64,000 nt of DNA from Neobacillus ginsengisoli (GTDB lineage: Bacteria > Bacillota > Bacilli > Bacillales_B > DSM-18226), in NCBI RefSeq assembly GCF_030813055.1, contig NZ_JAUSTW010000009.1, positions 124,001 through 188,000 on the forward strand. Reading direction: 5' to 3'. Below are positions 1 through 8,273 of this stretch, piece after piece. The number at the start of each line of letters is the position of its first letter. The first letter of the stretch is position 1. A program made the translations under genes and the position numbers. A model generated the notes under the pieces. The model saw only the letters and a program-made list of their open reading frames with translations, made no database searches and was not told the origin of the DNA.

Positions 1-1368
1 GTGATCAACGAAATTACTTTTCGCATATGGTGAAACAACTAATAGTGGTAATCTTGGCCCATATCCAGCTTTACCTGATTCAACCGATTGTCCGTTGTTT
101 GGTCCAAATACATGATCATACCAGCCATCAGAATCATCATAAGCAATTACAACGGCAGTATCCTTCCACTCAGGTGTCTTTTGTAAGTGATTTATTGTAT
201 TAACGATAAATTGCTGTTCATCTAATGGATCTGAATAACCAGCGTGACCATCTTGGTACATAGGTGCTTTCAAGTAGCTGACACTTGGCATATTTCCTCC
301 GTCAACAGCTGTCCAAAAATCCTTCATATCATATTGATGATTTGCTTGATCTGTTTTCCCAATCATGTCAGCAGAACTTGGAGCTACATGATCTTTGTTT
401 GCAGTTGATTTATAATATTCGAATGGCTGGTGATGCGGGCTATAATCAGTTACTGATGAGCCGCCAATATTGGTGTGCTTCGCTGTTGGATCAGCAAAGC
501 CGCCTTGGAACCAGCCCCATGTAAGTCCTTTTCCATTTAGCAAATCACCGACATTTTTATTTGTGTCATTCATTGCAACCGTCGCACCAGTTGAAGCTTT
601 ATCAAAATAAGGATTTGGGTCGCCTGTTACAGTACCATTTTCAAACTCATTTAAAACGTTGCCAGATTCAACCTTGCCATTTTTATCATATAATGTTGCC
701 CCATGAGTTTCACCAGAAATCAGGTTTAACGCACCTGGTGTTGATGGCCCATAAGTAGTTCCAAAAGAGTTATCACTCATGGCAAAGTTTTGAGCATAAT
801 TCCATAAAGCTGTTACGGTGTTTCCATCATAATAATCCATAACGATTCCAGGATTAGCACCTTTTCCAGTAGTCTCGACTGCCTTGTCCATTTTTCCACC
901 ATCAGTAGCTGCGATTTCATCATGATAAGCGTGGTCCATATCAGCTGTCATAGCTTGTGAACGATCTAAACGTACAGGGTTGGCTGCGTTTGGATTATTT
1001 GTTATTAAATTGCTATTAGAAATACCTGGCTGTGTTCCATTATAATCTTTTGGAGTTAAGAGATTATTAACTTCAGGCGTATTTCCCTTTGGCATAAACT
1101 GAGGTTCCCCTTTAATGTTCAGCGCATATGGATATGTACCAAAGTAATGATCGAATGAAACATTTTCCCCGAAAATCACAACGACATGTTTAATCGGTGT
1201 TTTAGTTTCCACCTTTGCATTCTTAACCTGTACATTTGCTTGTGCTTTTACCTGTGCATTTGCCTGTGCATTAACTTGTCCGTTAACCACCGGAGCAGCA
1301 GATAACAAAGTACCCAAAGCAGCAACACTTAGAACATTAAAAATTTTACTAAGCTTCTTTGCATTCAT
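1..1368 (-). CDS. Secreted phospholipase C / phosphoesterase family protein (partial, C-terminus beyond window)
   Basis: The reading frame is open from the ATG at 1366-1368 to the left edge (456 codons), with GGAGG seven bases upstream. Residues 1-30 form a signal peptide. They are followed by an Ala/Gln/Val-rich low-complexity linker (about residues 31-50) built from near-repeats of QAN/QVK. The mature part carries the phosphoesterase-family metal motif ENVSFDHYFGTYP (residues 68-80) and a later DDSDGWYDHV motif. This matches bacterial phospholipase C/acid phosphatases (PF04185), which hydrolyse phospholipids or other phosphoesters outside the cell. Four TTAACA-like repeats upstream suggest phosphate-starvation control. 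The exact substrate cannot be told from sequence; the family call is firm. Confidence 0.88.
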   Translation of the reverse strand, partial: MNAKKLSKIFNVLSVAALGTLLSAAPVVNGQVNAQANAQVKAQANVQVKNAKVETKTPIKHVVVIFGENVSFDHYFGTYPYALNIKGEPQFMPKGNTPEVNNLLTPKDYNGTQPGISNSNLITNNPNAANPVRLDRSQAMTADMDHAYHDEIAATDGGKMDKAVETTGKGANPGIVMDYYDGNTVTALWNYAQNFAMSDNSFGTTYGPSTPGALNLISGETHGATLYDKNGKVESGNVLNEFENGTVTGDPNPYFDKASTGATVAMNDTNKNVGDLLNGKGLTWGWFQGGFADPTAKHTNIGGSSVTDYSPHHQPFEYYKSTANKDHVAPSSADMIGKTDQANHQYDMKDFWTAVDGGNMPSVSYLKAPMYQDGHAGYSDPLDEQQFIVNTINHLQKTPEWKDTAVVIAYDDSDGWYDHVFGPNNGQSVESGKAGYGPRLPLLVVSPYAKSNFVDH

Positions 1369-1415
1369 AAATACGCCTCCTATTAATCTATTACATTTGT
1401 ACTTTACCGAACTAA

Positions 1416-1453
1416 TGTAAAGCCAGTATTAATCCAGTGTTAAGTATTGTTAA
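1416..1453 (-). promoter_or_regulatory. Four PhoP-type (Pho box) repeats upstream of the phospholipase C gene
   Basis: Read on the minus strand there are four hexamers: TTAACA (1453-1448), TTAACA (1443-1438), TTAATA (1432-1427) and TTTACA (1421-1416). Their start-to-start spacing is 10, 11 and 11 bp. This is the arrangement known for PhoP~P binding in Bacillus Pho-regulon promoters (TT(A/T/C)ACA repeats about 11 bp apart). They lie 48-85 bp upstream of the phospholipase ATG. Confidence 0.75.
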
Positions 1454-1523
1454 GATTAGAGATTAATAATTTTTTTTTAAAAGCATAAAAATTATTACCT
1501 GACATTAACTTTAGGAGGTAAAC

Positions 1524-2594
1524 ATGTCAAAACCACTTCATTCTTCTGTAAAACCGTCCCTTATAGTCCGAAGCCTGCAGCCTGAAAATCAAGAAACACC
1601 CATTCAATTTATAAATGGTGACACCATCGACCCTAATTTGTTTTATCGAAGAAACCACTTTTCTTATCCACTTCTTACTTCTTCTAATTATTGGCTTCCT
1701 ATTAATGGATCGGTTGAAATACCAAGATTGTTTTCTATGCAAGAGATCCTCAACATACCTTCAAAAATGATCAAACTTGTTCTGGAATGCTCAGGTGATA
1801 AACGCGGTCTATTTGAGCCTAAAGTGTTTGGTGAACAATGGCAAAAAGGCGCGATTAGTCAGGGGTACTGGAAAGGAGTCCCGCTGAGGGCGCTCCTCGA
1901 ATTAACCGGTATAAAAAAGGGTGCCAAAGAAGTTGTGGTGGAAGGGTTTGATTATGGGAAAAGAACGGACTCTGATCAGGTCTATTCTTTTTCAAGAAGC
2001 TTACCATTAGATAAGGCCCTGCATCCCGATACAATCATTGCCTACGAATACAATAACCAACCTATTCCTTTAAAGCACGGTTTTCCGCTAAGATTAATAG
2101 TTCCACAGTGGTATGCCATGGCTTCAGTAAAATGGATTAAGCAAATTAGAGTAATAGAGTCGGAGTTTCAAGGTCCTTTTCAAGTAATTGATTATGTTTA
2201 TTATCCAAATAGGGAAAATAACATAGATACACTCCCTGTCACAACCATAAACGTGAATTCTACAATCCAAAAACCACTGGATAGGGAAGTGCTTACTACC
2301 GGTTTCCATTTCATTAACGGAATTGCTTGGACGGGAAATGGAGTTATTATAAAGGTTGAAGTCAGTACGGATGGTGGAAAAAGCTGGTCTGATGCAAAAA
2401 TAACGAATCAGAAGAAAGGCAATTATGAATGGATATCATGGACCTTTGAATGGCCTGCTTTAGAAAAGGGTGAATACACCATTATGACCAAAGCAACAGA
2501 TTCTTTCAATCGAACTCAGCCGGCTAGTCCCTTTTGGAATCGAAAAGGATATGGCTATAATTCAGTTGATAAAATTAAGATAAAAATTGAATAA
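1524..2594 (+). CDS. Sulfite oxidase-like molybdopterin-dependent oxidoreductase
   Basis: 356 residues, ATG preceded by AGGAGG. Residues about 55-230 form the molybdopterin-binding (sulfite oxidase) domain. The Mo-ligand cysteine sits in LECSGDKRG (Cys89), followed by the family segment QGYWKGVPLRALLELTG. Residues about 245-350 match the immunoglobulin-like Mo-co dimerisation domain (VEVSTDGGKSW). No haem domain, Tat signal or membrane segment is visible, so a cytoplasmic enzyme is likely. Electron acceptor and substrate (sulfite or another oxyanion/sulfoxide) cannot be inferred. The gene stands alone and ends in a strong hairpin shared with the convergent neighbour. Confidence 0.87.
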   Translation: MSKPLHSSVKPSLIVRSLQPENQETPIQFINGDTIDPNLFYRRNHFSYPLLTSSNYWLPINGSVEIPRLFSMQEILNIPSKMIKLVLECSGDKRGLFEPKVFGEQWQKGAISQGYWKGVPLRALLELTGIKKGAKEVVVEGFDYGKRTDSDQVYSFSRSLPLDKALHPDTIIAYEYNNQPIPLKHGFPLRLIVPQWYAMASVKWIKQIRVIESEFQGPFQVIDYVYYPNRENNIDTLPVTTINVNSTIQKPLDREVLTTGFHFINGIAWTGNGVIIKVEVSTDGGKSWSDAKITNQKKGNYEWISWTFEWPALEKGEYTIMTKATDSFNRTQPASPFWNRKGYGYNSVDKIKIKIE

Positions 2595-2596
2595 CG

Positions 2597-2642
2597 AAAA
2601 GCCCTGCAGCCGACTTCCAAAAGGTCGGCTGCAGGGCTTTTT
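2597..2642. terminator. Bidirectional terminator between convergent genes
   Basis: A perfect 14-bp stem (2601-2614 pairing with 2624-2637) has a GC-rich core and is flanked by A4 on the left and a T-run on the right. It serves the oxidoreductase (+) and the SRPBCC gene (-). Confidence 0.9.
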
Positions 2643-2659
2643 TTAAAATACTCAATTTT

Positions 2660-3124
2660 TTATTCCATCATACGTTTATCGAGTTGCTCAAGCACAAATG
2701 GCCATGCATATTCATGCCCGTTCTTCGACTCTTCATCGGGAAATCCTGCATGTGTAAGACGAAGATAGGAACCATTACCAAGCGGTTCCAGTTCAACTGT
2801 AACTACTGTTTCAGCTCCCTTTGTACCCCCCTCCCCAGTAACCCACGTCAATTCGACAAGTCGATCCTCTTCGAGCCGAAGAAATCTACCGTAATGAGGG
2901 TGACGCTGTGCCTCACTTTGTTCCTCGAATTTGTATATCGTTTCAAAGAAAAATGGTGTATTGATTTCACCTTTCATTAACACTGATCCCGGCGCGGCAA
3001 ACCAGCGATCAATTTGCTGTGTCCACGCTCTGAAAAGAACATTGGGGGATAATTCCATCTGTCTTTCCACCGTTAGAGAAAACGGTCTTGAGGAAAGATC
3101 AGGAACAGTAATAGGTTGTGTCAT
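2660..3124 (-). CDS. SRPBCC / AHSA1-like domain protein
   Basis: 154 residues when started at the ATG at 3122-3124. The frame is open 18 codons further to a TTG without a ribosome site, while GAAGGGA lies 11 bases before the ATG. The sequence shows the START-like/AHSA1 fold pattern: an N-terminal [17 protein letters not shown] helix-strand, WVTGEGG and a C-terminal helix [16 protein letters not shown]. These proteins bind hydrophobic ligands; no catalytic residues can be assigned. The gene stands between convergent and same-strand neighbours and is probably monocistronic. Confidence 0.75.
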   Translation of the reverse strand: MTQPITVPDLSSRPFSLTVERQMELSPNVLFRAWTQQIDRWFAAPGSVLMKGEINTPFFFETIYKFEEQSEAQRHPHYGRFLRLEEDRLVELTWVTGEGGTKGAETVVTVELEPLGNGSYLRLTHAGFPDEESKNGHEYAWPFVLEQLDKRMME

Positions 3125-3168
3125 CTGAATTTCAATCCCTTCTATTGCATGAATGAAGTGAAAATTTA

Positions 3169-3654
3169 TTAAACCCAATTATCAGTTTCACTATTCCAAT
3201 TATTTGATCCATCATTTTGTTGATAATCTTGATCATCATAGTCAAAATCCTGATTGTTATCTCTGTTGTCATTATCCCAAGCTGATTGTTGGTCATTTTC
3301 CGGATGTCCAACCTCCTCTTGCAGTTGAGCAATTTCATGCTCCTGGAGTATATTTTGGTCCATAAGCTCCTGCATGATTTCTTGATCTTCTAAATGCTGC
3401 CAAGCATTATATTGATTAAATCCGATTCTACCTTGTTCAAACAAATACGTAAGCAAAGCCCCGGCAGCTATACCTCCGGCAAATGATCCAAATTTGCCCA
3501 ATCCCCCATTGCCTCCAGATGACCCATAATATTCGGGTTGTTCATAATAGCCTCTTCGCCGATCCATTCTTTGCGGACGATTTCGTTGTGTAAGAGGGCG
3601 GATTATTAAAAAATGGACTAATAAAATGATAATCACAATACTAATTAACAACAT
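3169..3654 (-). CDS. Membrane-anchored protein with acidic Asn/Asp-rich tail, unknown function
   Basis: 161 residues, ATG with AAGGAGGG upstream. An N-terminal hydrophobic helix (residues 2-19, [19 protein letters not shown]) is followed by an Arg-rich stretch. A Gly-rich segment [17 protein letters not shown] (about 57-73) may be a second short membrane or amphipathic helix. Then comes a Glu/Gln-rich helical part. The last ~45 residues are almost wholly Asp, Asn, Gln, Tyr and Trp. I do not recognise the family; the layout (N-in anchor plus disordered acidic tail) is like several uncharacterised Bacillus proteins. The gene starts 45 bases upstream of the SRPBCC start and may be cotranscribed with it. 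Confidence 0.7.
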   Translation of the reverse strand: MLLISIVIIILLVHFLIIRPLTQRNRPQRMDRRRGYYEQPEYYGSSGGNGGLGKFGSFAGGIAAGALLTYLFEQGRIGFNQYNAWQHLEDQEIMQELMDQNILQEHEIAQLQEEVGHPENDQQSAWDNDNRDNNQDFDYDDQDYQQNDGSNNWNSETDNWV

Positions 3655-3896
3655 TATTTTTCCCTCCTTTATTCTTTATTTTACTTTACTAATGGAATTT
3701 CCTTTTCAAATGGTAAATTCAACAGCCATCCAGCTCCATTAATAAAAATAAAAGACTTCCCTCTAATAATAAGGCTTAACAATCCTCTGTTCAAAATGGA
3801 ATGGTTCCTTGTCCTTTTACATATCGTTTTTCTTGATGGTTTTTTAACAGTATAAAGACTAAATTTCAATATAACATTTATGTTTTAAGTGCTTCC

Positions 3897-3905
3897 TGCT
3901 ATACT
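3897..3905 (+). promoter_or_regulatory. Extended -10 promoter for the sensor kinase
   Basis: TG-C-TATACT is an extended -10 element; no good -35 is seen. Transcription would start near 3911, downstream of the GTG at 3889. This supports the TTG at 3940 as the kinase start. Confidence 0.5.
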
Positions 3906-3939
3906 AATTTTAATACTAGATAGAAAAAGAGGAATTCAC

Positions 3940-4992
3940 TTGAAATTGCATCTTGAGTCCAAAGATATAGACTTTCATCAATTGGTTGAAAATTCCCTGA
4001 ATTCAATTTGGATTGTTGGACAAGAGGGTAAAATATTATACTACAATAAGGCTTGTTTGGATTTGTTTCATTTAAAAACTTCAAAAGATATAATATCAAA
4101 AGGGATTTGGCTTTTTCTTCACCCTGATTTCCATGATAAAAGTAGAGAACGCCTAAGAAGGATCCTTGAAAATCAGGAAGTATTAAAAACAGCAGAATTA
4201 AAAATGCTTAAGAGCAATGGGGAAGAAATAGATGTTGAAGTCATGTCAGTACCCTTTTTTATAAAAGACAAAGTTTTCGCCCAGGTTACGATGCAAAACA
4301 TTACACACCGTAAAGCTGCAGAAAAGCTTTTGAATAATAGAGAAAAACTAGCATCACTTGGTCAAATCGCTGCAGGTATTGCACATGAAGTTAAAAATCC
4401 CCTTACATCGGTAAAAGGATTTTTACAGTTAATAAAGGAATCCCAATCGCACCCCTATTTAGATATCATGGAAAATGAATTAATGAAGGCATTAGCAGCC
4501 TTACAGAATTTATTACAGGTATCCAAGCCTGATTTACACGATGAACCATTGGTTTCCATCGATTTATGTAATGAGTTAGCTTCTCTCATCTATTTATTCC
4601 AAGACAGACTTTATAAAGTAGATGTAGAACTGGATTTAAGAGATTCTGAAAAGAAGATCGTTGGAAAGCGAAACTTATTTCAAAAAGCTTTTTTCAATCT
4701 TTTAAAGAATTCACTTGAGGCAATTGAGGACAAAGGAAAAATTAGAATTGAACATTATTATAAAAATGATTGGATTCATATAAAAGTGACTGATTCCGGA
4801 ATTGGTATTCCAAAAGAAAAATTAAAAATGTTAGGCACACCATTTTTTACCAGCAAAACCGATGGAACCGGCCTTGGACTGACACAGGTCTTTACTACGG
4901 TTCATGAACATCAAGGTAATATTTTTATTCAGAGTGAAGTCGGAAAAGGAACAACCATTCATGTTCAACTCCCTTTAAAAGAAAAAAGCTAA
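3940..4992 (+). CDS. PAS-domain sensor histidine kinase, sporulation-kinase type
   Basis: 350 residues from the TTG at 3940 (AAAGAGGA seven bases upstream); the frame extends to a GTG at 3889 but that lies at the promoter. Residues about 12-120 are a PAS domain (ENSLNSIWIVGQEGKILYYN). The H-box GIAHEVKNPLTSV contains the phospho-accepting His149. The N box NLLKNSLEAIED begins near Asn253, the G1 box is DSGIGIP (Asp285) and the G2 box is GTGLGL (about 309-314). There is no membrane segment, so it is a soluble kinase. This is the architecture of KinA/KinE-type kinases, which phosphorylate Spo0F in the sporulation phosphorelay. No response-regulator gene is adjacent, which fits an orphan phosphorelay kinase. 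A Spo0E-like gene converges on it. Confidence 0.85.
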   Translation: MKLHLESKDIDFHQLVENSLNSIWIVGQEGKILYYNKACLDLFHLKTSKDIISKGIWLFLHPDFHDKSRERLRRILENQEVLKTAELKMLKSNGEEIDVEVMSVPFFIKDKVFAQVTMQNITHRKAAEKLLNNREKLASLGQIAAGIAHEVKNPLTSVKGFLQLIKESQSHPYLDIMENELMKALAALQNLLQVSKPDLHDEPLVSIDLCNELASLIYLFQDRLYKVDVELDLRDSEKKIVGKRNLFQKAFFNLLKNSLEAIEDKGKIRIEHYYKNDWIHIKVTDSGIGIPKEKLKMLGTPFFTSKTDGTGLGLTQVFTTVHEHQGNIFIQSEVGKGTTIHVQLPLKEKS

Positions 4993-5195
4993 TTAAGCAA
5001 AACTATTGCTGTTCCGTTTTGTATTTTAATAGTTGAATGACTATCGGTCAAAACGAAAGAAAAATATCTTTAATTAATTCGATACTTCTTGAAGGGAGTA
5101 TCTTTTTCTTATCTAACCGGTTTGCTTTTCAAAATTCCAAAAGAAAAAAAGAACCATTTAGGTCCCGTATTAACCTTCTACCAAAAGTATTAATG

Positions 5196-5459
5196 TTACA
5201 TGTGATTAATAATATAACTATAGGGCATCCATAAAAGATTAAATGCCTGTTTTTCAAGATGTAAAAATACTTCAATGTATTTATTTATTGGTCCGGTACG
5301 TTGATGTTCCGATAATAATCTGTTATATTCATTTAACAGCTCGTCCAGTTCTTGGCTGCAATATATTGTTTCTTCATTTATTAATCCTTTTTCAATTCCT
5401 AATTTTATCATTTCTTCTCTTTTTTCATTTATTTTCTCTTTTAATCTGTCTAGTCTCAT
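5196..5459 (-). CDS. Spo0E-family aspartyl-phosphate phosphatase
   Basis: About 87 residues. The frame has two ATGs; the inner one (5457-5459) has GGGGTG ten bases upstream, while the outer (5466-5468) sits only three bases after it. It shows the short helix-loop-helix plan and the signature SQELDELLNEY of the Spo0E family. Members dephosphorylate Spo0A~P and so oppose sporulation; the SQELD motif is the part essential for catalysis. After the motif the protein has a C-terminal extension of about 30 residues. Its position, converging on a sporulation-type kinase, suggests both tune the same phosphorelay. Family assignment is firm; the target Spo0A is inferred. Confidence 0.8.
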   Translation of the reverse strand: MRLDRLKEKINEKREEMIKLGIEKGLINEETIYCSQELDELLNEYNRLLSEHQRTGPINKYIEVFLHLEKQAFNLLWMPYSYIINHM

Positions 5460-5503
5460 AGCAAACATACACCCCGTAAAAAACTAGTAATTGTTTTATT
5501 GAT

Positions 5504-5542
5504 AATCAGCTGATTCTATTAGTCATGAACAGAATTATAGCA
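5504..5542 (-). promoter_or_regulatory. Spo0E-like gene promoter with downstream palindrome
   Basis: On the minus strand TG-C-TATAAT (5542-5534) is a perfect extended -10. Just downstream of the expected start lies the 12-bp perfect palindrome AATCAGCTGATT (5504-5515), a possible operator. The rest of 5543-5683 shows nothing I recognise. Confidence 0.5.
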
Positions 5543-5683
5543 TTTTTTGACTGATATTAAATGACTTCGATAAAACAAGTTAAAAATAGACAAATGTAGA
5601 CGGGATTTGAATTTTTTCGACAATTTTACTTTCCCTTTTATCCTCTTATTACTAGTTGGAAATACCTTTTTTCCTTAGCACCT

Positions 5684-5721
5684 AAAAAAACCGTCAGGAC
5701 TGTTATATCCTAACGGTTTTT
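5684..5721 (-). terminator. Terminator of the aminotransferase gene
   Basis: Stem AACCGTcAGGA pairs with TCCTaACGGTT; on the minus strand a T-run follows. It lies 60 bases beyond the aminotransferase stop. Confidence 0.8.
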
Positions 5722-5777
5722 GAGTGTTGTCTCATCGATATTTTACTTTGACATTTTTCGCTTTGTGAAAAAATCTA

Positions 5778-6968
5778 CTAAACCTGTGTCGTGGCAGGCA
5801 GCAACACTTCAACCAAGCGATCCATCCCCAGTTTTATCATATCAGGTGTGGAATGGCTAAAGTTTAATCGGAAGGTGTTGTTTTTAGGCCGGTCAACGTA
5901 GAAAGGTGCTCCCGGAACAAACGCAACACCATTATCAACTGCCTTACTGAGTAAATTGGTTGTGTTTAGCTGTTCACAACCTTCTACCCACATAAACATT
6001 CCGCCCTTCGGTTCTTTCCATGTGAATAAATCAGAACCTAATTTACTTAAATAATCCCTCATGATCGTCATTCGATAGTAATACTCACTTCTTAATAGAT
6101 TTATATGACTAGTAAGGTTAAAGTCCCGTAACAAGTAATAAAGTGCTTGCTGGTCTATAGAGCTGGAATGTAAATCATTCATTTGCTTTGCTTGGGCCAT
6201 CATCCGGATCACTTCAATTGGACCCGTTACCCATCCGGTCCTTAAAGCAGGAACTACTGATTTTGAAAAAGTGCTTGTATATAAAACATGACTCTGATAA
6301 GTATCAAAAGCTGCTACAGGATGATATTCTTCATCCTGATGAAATTGAATATCACCATATGGATCGTCTTCAAGCACAAGGACGTTATATTCATAACATA
6401 GGTTGAGTAAATTTTGACGACGTTCATTGTTCCAGACCTTCCCATCAGGATTAGAAAAAGTAGGAATGATATAAACAAATTTGGGCCGTAAAATCTCCAT
6501 TTTTGCTTTAAGGTCTTCCGGTTCCATACCATGATCGTCACTTTTAACAGCTACTACATGTGCCCCATAAGATCGAAAAACCTGTAAGGCTGATAAGTAA
6601 GTGGGATCTTCTGTTAGAACAACGTCTCCCTCGGAAAGCATAATTCTAGCAAACAAGTCGATTACTTGTTGCGAACCGGTTGTAATAAGGATGTTATCAG
6701 GATTGGATGATATCCCTTTAGGTTCCATTTTCGTTTGGATTGCATCTCTAAGTGGCTTGAATCCTTCTGTTAAGCCATATTGCAAGGAGGAATTTCCCGA
6801 TGCGAATACTTTTTCATAAGCGATTTTCACTTGCTCCAACGGAAAGATATCTTCGGCAGGTAATCCTCCGGCAAATGAAATCACATGTCCTTGTTGAGTT
6901 ACTTTAAGTATGTCTCTTACTGCAGAAGATTGATAGGTTTTAGTTTGTGGCGCAAATGAATAATTCAT
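5778..6968 (-). CDS. PLP-dependent aminotransferase, class I/II (2-aminoadipate/aromatic type)
   Basis: 396 residues from the ATG at 6966-6968, chosen because AAGGAAGGG lies just upstream; the frame runs ten codons further without a better site. Fold-type I features are clear: FAGGLPAEDIFP near the N-terminus, the DDPYGDI segment (about 201-207) that binds PLP, and the Schiff-base lysine in STFSKSVVPALRTGW (Lys236). It resembles the catalytic half of MocR/LysN-type enzymes without the GntR DNA-binding domain. Substrate is not determined by sequence; aromatic, branched or aminoadipate are all possible. It is divergent from an XRE-cupin regulator that may control it. Confidence 0.85.
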   Translation of the reverse strand: MNYSFAPQTKTYQSSAVRDILKVTQQGHVISFAGGLPAEDIFPLEQVKIAYEKVFASGNSSLQYGLTEGFKPLRDAIQTKMEPKGISSNPDNILITTGSQQVIDLFARIMLSEGDVVLTEDPTYLSALQVFRSYGAHVVAVKSDDHGMEPEDLKAKMEILRPKFVYIIPTFSNPDGKVWNNERRQNLLNLCYEYNVLVLEDDPYGDIQFHQDEEYHPVAAFDTYQSHVLYTSTFSKSVVPALRTGWVTGPIEVIRMMAQAKQMNDLHSSSIDQQALYYLLRDFNLTSHINLLRSEYYYRMTIMRDYLSKLGSDLFTWKEPKGGMFMWVEGCEQLNTTNLLSKAVDNGVAFVPGAPFYVDRPKNNTFRLNFSHSTPDMIKLGMDRLVEVLLPATTQV

Positions 6969-7144
6969 AGAAGTCCCTTCCTTTTTTAAATAAATCATTT
7001 TCGTGATAAATCAATATGATATGTTATATTGTCATTAATAGTATAATATAGAATATCATTTTGCAATTATTTTTACTAAATATTCAGAAAAAATATTTAC
7101 TTTGTGGCGGATAGTTTGCCTTCTAACCTGGATGTCGATTAATA

Positions 7145-7153
7145 TGCTATAAT
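7145..7153 (+). promoter_or_regulatory. Extended -10 promoter of the XRE-cupin gene
   Basis: TG-C-TATAAT is a perfect extended -10, 45 bases before the ATG. The remaining divergent spacer (6969-7144) is very AT-rich, with ATAT-type imperfect repeats near 7015-7060 that could bind the regulator. Confidence 0.55.
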
Positions 7154-7197
7154 GTATTTAAAATATTATATAACATACAAACAAAGGGAGAAAGTAA

Positions 7198-7770
7198 ATG
7201 GATAAAGACTTTTTGTCGGCTCAAATAGGCCAGCGGTTACGCTATAACCGGCAGCAGCGCAATTTGACTTTAGATGAACTGGCTGAATTAACAGGTGTCA
7301 GTAAACCAATGTTGGGACAAATTGAGCGGGGCATCTCTAATCCTACAGTTTCGATTCTTTGGAAAATTGCTGCAGGTCTTCAGGTTCCCTTCGCTTCCTT
7401 TTTAACCGCGAATCCCTCAGTTAAAATAATTCGCGAGGATGAACAGCCTTTTTTCAAAGAGGATGATGATTTATTTGAAGTCTATAATACATTTGCTTCT
7501 CCTGGCGTTCCTTTTGAAAGCTATCGCGTTCGTTTGTTACCCGGATGCAAACATCTATCTGAACCAACCGGAATCGGAACACTTAAATCAATCACCGTTC
7601 ATTCAGGAGTTTTCTCGATTAGGATTGGCGAAGATGATCATTATTCTTTAAATATAGGAGACTGTGTCTCTTTTTCTTCAGATGTGTATCATATTTATGA
7701 AAATACCTCTAATGATGTATGTGAAATTAACTTGGTCATTTACTATTCCACTCCAACTATTCAACTTTAA
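7198..7770 (+). CDS. XRE-family HTH regulator with C-terminal cupin domain
   Basis: 190 residues; ATG with GGGAG upstream. Residues about 10-65 form the helix-turn-helix (LDELAELTGVSKPMLGQIERGISNP). Residues about 105-185 form a small cupin barrel with the typical LNIGDCVSFSSDVYHIYEN strand-turn-strand. Such proteins sense small metabolites, often amino acids or amines, and repress a linked gene. The divergent aminotransferase is the obvious target. A second small gene follows after 16 bases, suggesting an operon. Confidence 0.85.
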   Translation: MDKDFLSAQIGQRLRYNRQQRNLTLDELAELTGVSKPMLGQIERGISNPTVSILWKIAAGLQVPFASFLTANPSVKIIREDEQPFFKEDDDLFEVYNTFASPGVPFESYRVRLLPGCKHLSEPTGIGTLKSITVHSGVFSIRIGEDDHYSLNIGDCVSFSSDVYHIYENTSNDVCEINLVIYYSTPTIQL

Positions 7771-7786
7771 GGAAAGGGTGTTTTTC

Positions 7787-8197
7787 TTGGAAAATAAAAT
7801 AGAAACGGTTTATATACTCGAAAACCCCGAAAAGAAAATAATTAAATTTGCAACAGGCACCCAATTGGCGTATGAAAATATCATAAAAGATGTGTTTGGG
7901 GTTGCTTGTGTCAAGGATCTACAATTGATGATTCAATTTAACAAGAGTTTTCAAGATAGCATTTGTCACAAACATGGAATAAGAGAAAACAAGATTACTA
8001 TTGATAAAATTCTTCGTATTGCTTCAAAACAGGAAATACTTTTATTAAAGAATCAATTAATTGAAAATAATGATAAACCCTTAGAAAAGGACTTTTCCGT
8101 CCCACGGCCGTTTGAGCGCTTTATTAAACTTCAAGAAGGTATTTTTAAATGGGATGAGAAGAATTCTTCCTATAATTCCGTGAATCTCGGTGCATAA
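7787..8197 (+). CDS. Conserved hypothetical protein of 136 residues
   Basis: The TTG at 7787 is the likely start: AAGGAAAGGGTG lies seven bases before it, and the frame before it overlaps the regulator gene. The protein is soluble and mixed-charge with no signal peptide or membrane helix. It has a central helical part (ENKITIDKILRIASKQEILLLKNQLIEN) and ends near FERFIKLQEGIFKWDEKNSS. I do not recognise the family. It is directly downstream of the XRE-cupin gene and followed by a hairpin, so the two probably form one transcript. Confidence 0.6.
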   Translation: MENKIETVYILENPEKKIIKFATGTQLAYENIIKDVFGVACVKDLQLMIQFNKSFQDSICHKHGIRENKITIDKILRIASKQEILLLKNQLIENNDKPLEKDFSVPRPFERFIKLQEGIFKWDEKNSSYNSVNLGA

Positions 8198-8226
8198 TTT
8201 TATTTGAAATCTAATTAGTAAAATAT

Positions 8227-8252
8227 AAAAAATCCTCAATTGAGGATTTTTT
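8227..8252. terminator. Bidirectional terminator
   Basis: AAAATCCTCAATTGAGGATTTT forms a nearly loopless palindrome with A- and T-runs on either side. It lies between the hypothetical (+) and the repeat-protein gene (-). Confidence 0.8.
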
Positions 8253-8273
8253 ATCATGTTATTTCCTATCTTT

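Noticed and set aside
3681..3869. 62-codon minus-strand ORF before the sensor kinase
   Set aside because: TTG start without ribosome site, basic random-looking composition, overlaps the kinase promoter region.
5037..5234. 65-codon plus-strand ORF after the kinase
   Set aside because: No ribosome site and it overlaps the well-supported Spo0E-like gene.
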